Below, one piece after another: positions 36,385 to 46,516 of a DNA stretch of 64,000 bases (positions are counted from its first letter, which is position 1; every line of letters begins with the position of its first letter). This stretch comes from Pestalotiopsis fici W106-1 (taxonomy: Eukaryota; Ascomycota; Sordariomycetes; Amphisphaeriales; Sporocadaceae). The stretch covers positions 3,245,022 through 3,309,021 of the forward strand of contig NW_006917091.1 of assembly GCF_000516985.1 (NCBI RefSeq). The letters are read 5' to 3'. The position numbers were made by a program, and so were the translations under genes. Below the pieces are notes generated by a model. That model was not told the origin of the DNA. It saw nothing but the letters and a program-made list of their open reading frames with translations, and ran no database searches.

Positions 36385-38279
36385 TTAGAGACAATGTTCA
36401 AATGCAATCTTTTCTGCTGCAAGCTCGCCAATGACATAGGCAGTGGTTTGAGTATGGTTGCTTTAAACATTAGATATGATGACTTCAGATCAAGTACTTG
36501 TGGAAAGTAATAACTTACTTGGGAACCATTGGGCATACACTCATATCTACGACGCGTAGGCCGTCGATCCCAAAGACTTTGAAAGAATTGTCTACACAGG
36601 CATCATCGGCATTTCTGCCCATGGCAATGGTACCAGCCATGTGCCAAGTGCTGCGAAGATTGGATGAGAATGTTTCCTATTCAAGAAGCGGTTAGCTGAT
36701 GACTATTTGCAGACTTGTGTTGGGTTCAATACCCAAATTGCCTCATCCGAGTCGTCATGAGGCCAGGCCAAGTTGCGGACAGTCTTTTCCTTCCAGACTG
36801 GGGCTTGCAGATACTTGAGCATATCTCTAAAGCTTTCAATGGCTGCTCTCCGATCAAAAGGATGTGTCAGGAACTTGGGGTCAATGATGGGCGCTTCTTT
36901 TGGGTCGGCGGACTTGAGCGTCACGGTGCCTCTGGATTGTGGGTTCATCAATAAACAACAAGATGTAAAGACCTCCTCGTCATCTTTCACTTGTGTTCCG
37001 TCTAGGAATGGCGTCTGCTGTGCGGTGTTAGCGGATAAGGCTCAGCAATGGTACGATTCAAAAGGTGCATACGGCGGCCAGTTCCCAGCTCGGCACATGA
37101 GACTTTTTCAGATAATTTTGTGTCTCGAGCGGAAGGTCCTGGAACTCTGCCGATGCAAGTACAGCAGGAACCTGGAACCAACCCATTGGGCTGGGAATTT
37201 GCTTGAACGGTGCATCATGGGTCTTCTTGATGACAAGACCGGCGAGTGAAAAGCAATGATCTCGAAGATTCTTGCCCACTGCGGGAAGATCATGCAAGAC
37301 GTCGATTCCAAGCTTTTCCAACTCGCTCGACGGCCCTATTCCTGAGCACAGTAGAATCTGGGGACTATTTATAGCACCACCAGAAATGATGACTTCTTTC
37401 TTTGCCGTAAAGCGCCGGCCGTCAATGATCTGTACACCTTGGGCAGTCTTGCCGTTTAGTATAATCTTGGCGACGTGTGCATCTGCAATGATGGTCAAGT
37501 TGCTTGGTGGACTGGACAGGTATGCGCTCGACGAGGTGACTCGAACACCCTTATGAATGCATACCATTCCCATACCCATCCCCATGGGATTGCCATTATT
37601 GACATCTGGGTTCACGCCGAATCCGACTTGTTCGGCTGCCTTGAAGACATCTCGGGTGCCGGGCAGCCATTCTTCCTGGTAGGAAACATCGACTGCACCT
37701 CCGATGCCATGTTCTAATCATGCGCTGTTAGTCGCGTCCCACCTACGACAGTACAGAGAGCAAACCAACCTTCGTCTTTAGGGTTGATGTAGTCGCGAAA
37801 GTCTTCGGGCACATCATTATGGAAATTCTCCACCCTTTTGAGAACCCGCCGAACATGTCGCCAGCCAAATGCATCATCTGCCACGATCCTAGCCCATTCA
37901 TCGTAGTCGTCGTCGGGGCCAATGACCCAGCCGCAAAAGTTGATGGCCGTCGAGCCACCCAGCCCCTTTCCCCTCGAGTAGTCAATCTGCTGGCCTGCCC
38001 ACTGGGGCTCCGTCTTGTACCCCCAGTTGAGGGGTGAACCTTCGCGAAAAGCGACTTCGTACCGCTGTGCACCCGTCAAGTGAGCAGCGTCTTCATTGAG
38101 CCCGCCGGCTTCTAGCAGGAGCACCGATGGCTTGACTGCCGACTGGGCTAGCCTGGCGGCCACGACACAACCAGAAGCGCCGCCTGGTTTTTGAAGATTT
38201 GGTCAATGATGTTAGAGTTCTTGAGATGTTCTTTATCAAACTCACCACCAACGACTATGAAATCGTACTCCGAGTCCAT
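36385..38279 (-). CDS. GMC-family FAD oxidoreductase
   Basis: Six exons are assembled: 38279-38246, 38183-37770, 37713-37073, 37017-36733, 36676-36519 and 36460-36385. They give 535 residues with a single continuous frame. The first exon supplies MDSEYDFIVVGG, completed by exon 2 to the dinucleotide motif VVGGGASG. Other hallmarks are GGSTAINFCGW (GMC signature 1), SGGAINSPQILLCSGIGP (signature 2) and the C-terminal STWHMAGTIAMG with the catalytic His, ending VVDMSVCPMVPNNHTQTT. The protein has no signal peptide, so it is intracellular and resembles choline or aryl-alcohol oxidase-type members. One intron uses a GTTGGT donor (37769). The acceptor of exon 4 could lie three bases further on. 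It may pair with the neighbouring ALDH. Confidence 0.9.
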
Positions 38280-39407
38280 GATTTGTGAATAATTCAATCT
38301 GGATATCTTGAGCAAGTCTGCAAACCTCTCCCGCTTCATTAATTTATGGAAGACAATGTCGTACAACGGTAGTGTTACCTTGGGTGATGCTCGCGATATT
38401 CAAGACCCCTTTGTAGATGAGTGATATCAATGAAGAAGATGATTGGTTCCAATAATGTAACAGTAGTAGTACATACTGCGTTGTCCTTTTGCTGCAGTAG
38501 AGAGGCACGGCGATCGCATGGCTTGGCGGAAGTTGATAGCGACCCTCTTTGTACGTACGTGTCGGCATGGGCCTTTCCGGGGGCTTCTAGCAGGGGTCGG
38601 AGATGATCCTAATCGCAGTATGCACGCACTGTTGATTGTTTGTATGCAAGCAATGTACCTAGTACAAGGATTACTCGGCTATGGGTATAAGTAACCCTTA
38701 TGCCCAGTATAGTACGTAAGGTAGTCTTAATACCTAAGTCACTGTACACACACACTCAACACGCACTCCCATACTCACTGCGCATGTAACCCCTCACCAC
38801 GGTCTGCTCTTTATCTTGCGGCCCCAGATTGTAAACTGTATAAAATCTAGGAGTCCTAGCTGGATCACTCCGAGCGTCAGGACTGCATGGCGATGAATAA
38901 TCGTGACTTGAACCCTTGGTAAAGGGTGCTTATTTGATTGATCGCTGCAACATGTGAGCAACATATGGGTAGCATTGACAGACTTTACAAACCATTTTGC
39001 CCAGGATTCTTTTTCAATAGAGCAAACAATAATACTCGTGCTAGTCAGTGTGGACGCCGCCTACAAGCTCTACATGGCCCTACTAGAAACTCAAAATAGT
39101 ACGCACCTATATTTGGTACAAGTCGCCATGGTTCAAATACGATAGCACATACATACACCATATTCTTTTACTACGCGGATACCTCTTTATTTTTAATGTG
39201 CAGTAAGATCGTAATCTTCAAGCTGCGTCATCCCACACTTTAACGTCTACACCCCTCATTGGCGAAACCCCGCTTTCACTTCAGCCTCATGGCCAACGTT
39301 GCTACAGGACCATACACCCGATCGATCCCTGTGCCCTTGCGAACAAATAACTTTGGACAGTCCTCGCCCACGCCGTCGCGAGAAACCCTGGAAACGAACT
39401 CGAAGCC
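38280..39407. other. Divergent intergenic region
   Basis: This is the promoter space between the GMC gene (-) and the Zn2Cys6 membrane protein (+). A CAC/ACTCAC-rich stretch lies near 38745-38785. I see no gene. Confidence 0.5.
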
Positions 39408-42400
39408 ATGGAATCAGTGGCGTCGCTAAATGCTGCAATTGAGCTCCTTGAGCAAGCCGAGCTTAGCCTTCAAGCAAGGAAATCCACCACGATTCCTGCG
39501 AAACATGGAACGACAAAGGCAGACGTTGGGGGGGATTCATTGAAAGATCTTCAGGATGCAACAAAAAAGTTGAAACAAATAGCAGCATGGCAGGAAGACA
39601 AATTGAACGCGGTACCCCTATCGGATGTCAAGAATCTAATCTCGTTGGCCGAGAGCCTTCGTTATGTCGCGAACAACGACTCGCTGCTTTCATCAAAGAT
39701 ATCAACTCGACATGTCACTGCGGTGGAATTGCGTTCTCAGTTAAAATCAGCTGTGAGGAGTCTCGAGGTACTCCAAGAAGGAGCATCTGGGAACACAGTG
39801 ATAGACACGGCCGTGGCTAGTAAGTCAGGCAAATCACGACCAATGAACCCAGCATCATCAGTTGCATACCCAACAACCTCCAACAACGAAAGTAGCACTG
39901 CCGACAAGGAAAATGATAGCGGCGCCCCCAGCGACGCTTCAGAGCTGCTGCTGCAGAAGCGTGGGAGGTTAATGCGGACTTGCAACGAGTGTAGGAGCAA
40001 GAAGATCAAGTGCGACGGAAAGCAGCCATGTAATCACTGTCAGATCCAGGGCTACCAATGCACTTATGGGAGAGCATCCGACCGTCGCAGAGATGATGCT
40101 CCACCGTATTTTGGGACCTTGGATAATCAAGTGCAAAGGACAGAGGCGCTACTCAGGAACTCCATGCCAGATCTCAACCTAGAGGACCCTACTTTGGGCT
40201 CTGCCGTCGTAGAATCTCCTGGTAAGCTCATACCAGGCGACATTTCGGATGCGGATGCTCACAAATACATCCTCAACCACTCGAAAGGTCTGGAGGAAAC
40301 TACCAGCGCCGATATCTCCCACAGGACCTTTGGAACTGATGCGGGAAATAGACGCAAGTTCGCAGGATACCTGAGTAAAGTGAGCGACTATATCGGCACG
40401 CCCTCACGCAAAAGATATGACGTTTCAGAGTTGCAGCCCCACAGGACCGTCGGAACTGATGCGGGAAATAGACGCAGGTTCGCAGGATACCTGAGTAAAA
40501 TGAGCGACTATATCGGCACGCCCTCACGCAAAAGATATGACGTTTCAGAGTTCCAGCAAGGCCCCGCGATGAACTACCCCGAGATACCGGGCGAAACCAA
40601 CCGCAGTAAACCTCTATCGCATATTAGAGAACGATGGCCAGCTGCTGCTTCAATCCGGGAAGTACCGTCACGAAGCGGCAGTCCCGATTCTTATATTAGT
40701 GGCAAAAACGAAAGCGGACTACATGGTAATGGCACGCCCTCACGCAAAAGATATGAAGTTTCAGAGTTTCAGCAAGGCCCCGCGTTGAACTACCCCGAGA
40801 TACCGGGCGAAACCAACCGCAGTGAATATTTATCGCACCTCAGAGAACGATGGTCAGCTGCTGCTTCAATCCGGGAAGTATCGTCACGAAACGGCAGTCC
40901 TGATTCTCACATTGGTGATAATGAGTCCTTCAAAAGCCCCAGGAACCTCGATCTTCAAGACATCGAGATTTTGGAGAACCGATTACAGAGGGCCGAGTTG
41001 CCATTGAATGATATCATGCCTGATGGTGCCCTAGAAGATCCTATATCAGATCCTTTAGCTGCTCTAGCATCGACTGAACTCATATTGGGTTCGGATAACA
41101 CCCACCATATCCGATTCATTGACTCTCAGCAAGGTTATTCTCATAGCGAACGAGGAAACCTGGACGATATCTCAGAGTCCGCATCTACAGATACATCTTG
41201 CTACTCCAGAGGTTCCATGTATGACATGGCCAGTACTGCACCAACCGAACTAGTGGTTGACGCAAGCAACGAATCAGAAATTCTAGCTCTCTTCGTTAGC
41301 CTTGTGCACCGGTCTGATGCCGTTGTAAAAGCACTGGACCACATTGTCACATCGAAACAAACAGATCGTACGGCTGCAGACATTGCAGCTCGGGTACGCG
41401 CTTCCTTGAAATCATTCGTGGACTTGTTGAAGCTGGAAACACCTCAGGAACACGAGACTGTACCCTCTTTATTCCTCGGACGGTCTCGGCAAATCTCATT
41501 GTTGATCATTGAAGCCGCTATTTCCCGCCGCGATGCAGAGAACGAGCTCTCGGATGGAGACGATAGCGGCGTGAGTGATGATGAAATTGTAGACCAAGAC
41601 GATGACGTCCACTTGGATGAGGAAGACGATGAGGCTGGAGGTCATTCAGATGCCTATGTTGACACAGCATCGTTCGAACGTGTCATACTAGAGAGTAATG
41701 CCTTTACAGAATTCCTAGCCTCTCTGTATGACATTGCATTCCCTGATTTTGCAACAAGGCTGAAGCGGGTTGTTCGACGGTTCGAGGCGCACAGCTCTGG
41801 AATGCAAAACTCACAAGTGCGAGAATTGTTCTCCGAACTGGCGTATGCACAACCTACACTGGTCATCGGGACCACCCACGGTCCTGGCTTCTCGGACAAG
41901 GTGAAGAATTTATTCGAGTCTGTAACAGGAGCATGGAACTGGTGGCCACTTTCAGATCCGCTAAAGCCACTTGGCCCTCGTGAGATGAGGATCAGGTGGA
42001 CGTGCGTAAGTATTTCAGAAAAGTTATTTTCTAATGTCGTCGATTAGCCTAACATGGGGAATAGCGATGCGGCAGAACACGAAACGAAAACGTGCCGGAG
42101 AAACTTGCAAAAGCTCTTATATCGCTTACAAAATCCACGCCGCTGGCCACTTCCATCCCACTCAGGCCGAGCTCTGCTACCAACCTCGGAAGGCAGCCAT
42201 CGTCAATCTCGCCAAGCGGAAGCACAGTGCAGGAAGCATCGTCTTCTACAAATCCAGCGCCCTCACAGGACGTGAGCATTGTACGATTGCCATCTCCGGG
42301 CTCGTTGATGGCAGCATACCCGAATCAACAAACACGAACGATCTTTTTCATGACGGAAAAGGGCGCTATGCACCCAAAATCAATGGGCTTGGGCCAAAGT

Positions 42401-43074
42401 CGGATAAGCACGCAGGGGAAATGCAATGACCGATTCTTTCAGGATGTAAGAAGTGGTTATTGGACCTATCGAGGTTGGATGAGGACAATGTTTAGTATCT
42501 ACCAATTCGGGTTCTGCGAGTTCTACCGGGTAAGTATAATCAGACAAAATTGGAACATAGAGCCAGCACGGAAGGAATCGTGGCTAATATCATCTAGTTC
42601 ACCGAGTATGCCGTCAACAAGTACGCACGAGGTCCTCAAGAGGAGATACCAGATCTTGAAAGACACAAGAATGAATATTACTATAGAAAGACAGTCTGGA
42701 CACCTCAAGTTAGCCATGAGGAGTTCAGAGATCGCTTCTGGAACTGTTTGTCAGACTGCGACTGCAACGATAACGGCACGGTGGACCTCATACCGCAAAA
42801 AATCGACGAAACAGGGCTAGCAAATGACAAAGTCTTCTACGGCATCATTGCTCGCGAGGAAAAGCAGATATACATGGCTGCCATATATCTGGCGATCATT
42901 GGCGCATCCCTCATCCCTTCTCTGTGGTTCTTCTTCAACTGGCTGAGCCCAGGCAGCATCGCTGACGAAGCTCTGTTATCCAACCGAAAAGGCAACCTGT
43001 CCAACGCTATTGTGCCTCTCAGTCTGTGTCTCACGCTCCTCTCTTGCGCATTGGGAGTCTTGATCGCAATATGA
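39408..43074 (+). CDS. Zn2Cys6 protein with C-terminal membrane anchor
   Basis: Exons are 39408-42005, 42065-42529 and 42598-43074, joined in phase 0, giving 1179 residues. A helical N-terminal region (about 1-125) precedes a canonical Zn2Cys6 cluster (Cys192, 195, 202, 208, 211, 218). Next is a Ser/Arg-rich linker with tandem duplications, then an alpha-helical region with an acidic stretch (about 710-745). After this comes the segment RIRWTCRCG, familiar from many uncharacterised fungal proteins, and a conserved Trp/Tyr-rich and CDC region. Two hydrophobic helices close the protein (about 1113-1137 and 1158-1179). The finger implies DNA binding; the helices imply membrane tethering. That combination is unusual. 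An anchored regulator released by cleavage is one model. A fused gene model is the main alternative, but the first 866 codons are one exon. Confidence 0.8.
40320..40559 (+). repeat. Tandem 120-bp coding duplication
   Basis: Two 40-codon units (40320-40439 and 40440-40559) are near identical, each running from an HRT-x-GTDAGNRR start to a VSE-x-Q end. Most differences between copies are single bases. The duplication lies in the linker after the Zn2Cys6 domain. Confidence 0.9.
40515..40946 (+). repeat. Tandem 216-bp coding duplication
   Basis: Two 72-codon units begin at 40515 and 40731 with GGCACGCCCTCACGC. They share the core GTPSRKRY-x-VSEFQQGPA and NYPEIPGETNRS, and RERW-x-AAASIREV. The first unit overlaps the end of the neighbouring 120-bp repeat, so two duplication events of different length are nested here. 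Confidence 0.88.
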
Positions 43075-43726
43075 ATTGAGGGTCAACATTCAAGCTAGAT
43101 AGTGGGGTAAAGCATAGCAAGCAGCTTTACTTGGGCAAGCCATCTCTTCTATTCATAGTTCCTTGAGATGGGCACTGCACGAAGGGGGTTTGCCGTACAA
43201 GTATAAGTAATGTATGCTGAACGCTGTGCCCCGCATGGTTAGTGGCCTAACAATCTTCGCTGGCGGGGACTTCCTTATTTTAGCCTACCTGCTTGTATAC
43301 TCGACAATTATGAATTGTGGTATCCTTTGCGTCTTGAGTAGCTCGCATTATGTATCCGTTGTCGAATAATACGAGACTATAAAGAAACTGATAATGTTAA
43401 TCAAATGCGCTGCGATTCTGGTAGGGATGACAGCTACATATTGGTGGTCGGGACATTCTGGTTGAGCTGCATCAAGATTCAATGGACTAATTGTCTGACA
43501 ATGACGTCCATGACTTGATCTTACACAGCCGAAACATCCAGCGACACGATATCAACTTGACATCATGATACAATCAGTACTGCTCTACACATTGATGATT
43601 CAACGGCTGAATTACTACTATTATTAAGGTAGCGATTTCTTTTTGAAACACTTTTTTCTAGACGGCACATCATTTCACCACTTTTTCAACACGCATTCCC
43701 AACCTCCCATCACGCTCCCGTCGGCC
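43075..43726. other. Intergenic region
   Basis: The two flanking genes are in tandem on the plus strand. I see no coding or repeat signal; the last 80 bases are pyrimidine-rich and suit a 5' leader. Confidence 0.5.
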
Positions 43727-44525
43727 ATGGGCGTCTCATTGTCGACCGCGCGCTACCTGGCGCCTGTCTCCTTTGCCGTGGACTTTGCTGCTCAGCAATA
43801 TGGCATGTTGTCGAGCCCCAATATGAAGGACGTCCACGACGCCAACTTGTCCTTCTTTTCACCTCAGCCCTTTTTCATTGCGGGCTTCTTCTTCCCGCAG
43901 CAGTTGTTCCAGCTCGCCTGGCTCTGGAAGCTATGGAAAGCCACACCAGAGGATGTGAGAAATGACCGGGCGGTGCAAAAAATGGTTGACTTTGCTCCGT
44001 ATTATGCCGTTGGCAACTTTTGTATTGCGAGTAAGTTTTCATGAATCATTCATGACTCAACAACAGATTGCAAGCTGACGGTCAATCATGATAGCCTGGA
44101 TGATTTTCTGGAATCAATCAGACCTGAAAACTTCCAACATTTTTGTGATTATAAATTCGCTATCTCAACTATACTATGTGTTTGGGCGACTGGGACCCAT
44201 GAACACGAGCTCATGGAACTCGATCCTCACTCACATTGTCTCCAAGACGTTTGCGGGCATCGGCGTCTTGGACCTCTTGCATAATGGTTCCGTAGCCTAC
44301 GCCGTGGGCCAGCCGCCGTCGACCCTGGTCAAGGCTCTGACCGGCGCGGGGTTTGGACTCCTGGCCTCGGCGAGCGACTGGATCTTTGGCGGGTGCCTGG
44401 TCTATGATCTGGTGGCTTTGGCAGTCGGTCAGAAAATATATGGAAACGCCGGTTGGAGCAACCTTCTGGGCGCGTATGCCGCCGGTACTGCGGCGATTGT
44501 AGGAGTCAAGAACTGGCTGAGGTAA
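43727..44525 (+). CDS. Conserved-looking multispanning membrane protein, function unknown
   Basis: Exons are 43727-44030 and 44095-44525 (phase 1 junction), giving 244 residues. I do not recognise a named family. About five or six hydrophobic segments are visible: around FFIAGFFFPQQLFQLAWLW, the APYYAVGNFCIATWMIFW junction, SNIFVIINSLSQLYYVFG, and two near the C-terminus. Pro, Gly and Trp are placed as in small fungal integral membrane proteins. The N-terminus (MGVSLSTARYLAPVSF) has no clear cleavable signal. The start ATG at 43727 sits in a strong context (TCGGCC). It converges on the metallo-beta-lactamase-fold gene 222 bases away. Confidence 0.78.
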
Positions 44526-44747
44526 GGGCAACAGCGGCCCCGGACTTGCACTGGAATTCGACGTTGCTGATACGCGGTAGGCCACCATATGTGAATGAGA
44601 TCGAGTACCAGCCGTTGTAATTTGTACGGGAGTATATTGGATGGGATTGGCCTTGCCTTGTAAATGTATAAGTAGGTGGGAATATAGGTTTTCATATTTC
44701 AAACATGTTCTATATTCTATCGTATCATGCCATCAAAATCTTCAAGC

Positions 44748-45884
44748 TTAATTCTTCACCACAGGCGAGAAATCATATGGGTTTGCAATCTCCCCTTTGT
44801 ATCCAACCGCCTCGGCAAAATCCTTCAAAAATGCCCACCTCGCCTTCTTTACCCAACCCTTGGCGGCAAAGTCGTTTGCGTAATGCGGGAAAAAGTCGGC
44901 TATGCTGAGAAGAGCTGCATCATGCGCCGGTACAACCAGGATGTTGTCGTGGGCATCGCACTCTTGCAGCTTCTTGATGGACTCGATCATCTCGGGGACA
45001 TCATAGTGCACGCTCGGAGGCGCGGCCGGGAGATAAAACGGCTGATCTCTCCCGTCGCGCAGCACCGTCTCAAACAGCTCGCCGGGACAGGCGGCATGGG
45101 CAGCCGCGGTAAAGGGGTGGGGAGCAATGGCGCCCGGCAGCGGCAGATATGGGTGCGGTCGCAGCTCGCCGCCGTGGTGCACGGCGTCTCCACCCATGAG
45201 AATGAAGCTGTCATTGTCGTTGGGATGGGCGGAGGTGGTAACGCGCGCGAGACCGCACACGTGGCCGACAGCGTGGCCCGGCGAGTCGAGGAGGTAAAAG
45301 GACCCGTCGCCGAAATAGTCTATAGCGTCGAAGCGGCCAATGGCGAGCGGGGCCTGCGCGAAATCCAGCGACACAATCTCCCGGCCTTCAACGTCCTTTT
45401 GCAAGAACGCCGCCGTCGGGTTGTCGGGATAGCCGGGAAAGATCTTTTCTTTGCAGCCGGGTCCCACGATCAGCTTGGTGTTGGGATCAAAAGTGGAGGG
45501 ATTCCCCGTATGATCAAAGTGCCAGTGCGACCAGATGACGGCTTCAATGGACTTGGTATCCACGCCGCCCTCATCTAGGATTTCTCTGACATGCTTTGGC
45601 ACGTCAACGGTATATCCACTCTGTTTGAATCTTTCGAGAAGATGCGGGGGCAAATTCTCCAGGTCCTTCTTGATGCCTAGATCAAAGACAAGTGAACGGT
45701 TTAGAGTGGGATGTTGAATCAAAAATGCATAACACGGCGTTGAAAGCCAGTCGTGGCCCTTGATGGACGGTTCAACAAACTTCCACGTGTTGACGCCTCG
45801 TATTGTTCCAGTGGTGTTGATAATGGATACATTAACTGTGGCAGTCGACGGCGGTATATTGAGCTCGGGCGCTGGAGTAGCCAT
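44748..45884 (-). CDS. Metallo-beta-lactamase-fold hydrolase (lactonase-like)
   Basis: This is an intronless 378-residue protein. The start is the ATG at 45884 (MATPAPELNIPPS); the frame further upstream has only GTG. The metal-binding motif HxHxDH is present as SHWHFDHTG, followed by a later metal His in DSPGHAVGH, a bridging Asp in GGDAVHHGG and a final His in VVPAHDAALL. This pattern is that of N-acyl homoserine lactonase-like members rather than true beta-lactamases. Fungal relatives hydrolyse lactones or thioesters, including in secondary metabolism. The substrate is unknown. No signal peptide is seen. Confidence 0.88.
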   Translation of the reverse strand: MATPAPELNIPPSTATVNVSIINTTGTIRGVNTWKFVEPSIKGHDWLSTPCYAFLIQHPTLNRSLVFDLGIKKDLENLPPHLLERFKQSGYTVDVPKHVREILDEGGVDTKSIEAVIWSHWHFDHTGNPSTFDPNTKLIVGPGCKEKIFPGYPDNPTAAFLQKDVEGREIVSLDFAQAPLAIGRFDAIDYFGDGSFYLLDSPGHAVGHVCGLARVTTSAHPNDNDSFILMGGDAVHHGGELRPHPYLPLPGAIAPHPFTAAAHAACPGELFETVLRDGRDQPFYLPAAPPSVHYDVPEMIESIKKLQECDAHDNILVVPAHDAALLSIADFFPHYANDFAAKGWVKKARWAFLKDFAEAVGYKGEIANPYDFSPVVKN

Positions 45885-46516
45885 GGTAGTGAATAAGGAT
45901 CCCACTTTCGATCAAGACTAATGATAGATTTGACGTTCGAGTCACGATAAAAGCTAGAGTCAAATGTGGGCGAGGTCAAATTGGAAGACTTCTAGTCGGG
46001 TAGCGCATGTTGTGAGAAGACTACATACTGTGTAAACGCACGAGATAAAAGGAATACGATCGCCGGGCACTGGGATGTTAACCCGGCGGTACGATTCCGA
46101 GGAATGACCCCGCCGATACCCCAAACCCATTAAACATTGATAATCCCCTCCCCCAAGCTAGTCGCCTCTAGCACGAGTAAGTATTCCGGGGTCTGAGGCA
46201 GACTGTATAATAAACTGGGTCACTTCTATCCAATCTTTGGTATATCTGCATTTTCTCCTTTTTCAAGTTCCAGCATTCCGAGACCTCATACATTGCAAAC
46301 AAAGAGATGATGACTATTCTTCATCTATGCGCTGGCTCCATTCAAGCAACTTTTAGGCAGGTTCTAGCTCGTAGATTCCAAAAGTACATGCCAGAGCGAC
46401 TATCGCCATTCCAGCCAAGACTCGACAAGCGTATCTAAACAAGAAGCAGTGATGATCCTATACGCAGCCCAGAAAATGGAGTCTGTAAGTGAAAATAATA
46501 AGATCAACGCCAACAA
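45885..46516. other. Intergenic region
   Basis: This lies upstream of the lactonase-like gene and downstream of the Zn2Cys6 regulator (both minus strand). Nothing else is seen. Confidence 0.5.

Noticed and set aside
44727..45578. A 283-codon plus-strand frame opposite the lactonase-like gene
   Set aside because: It is a shadow of the GC-rich coding strand and its composition is low-complexity Gly/Arg/Val without motifs.
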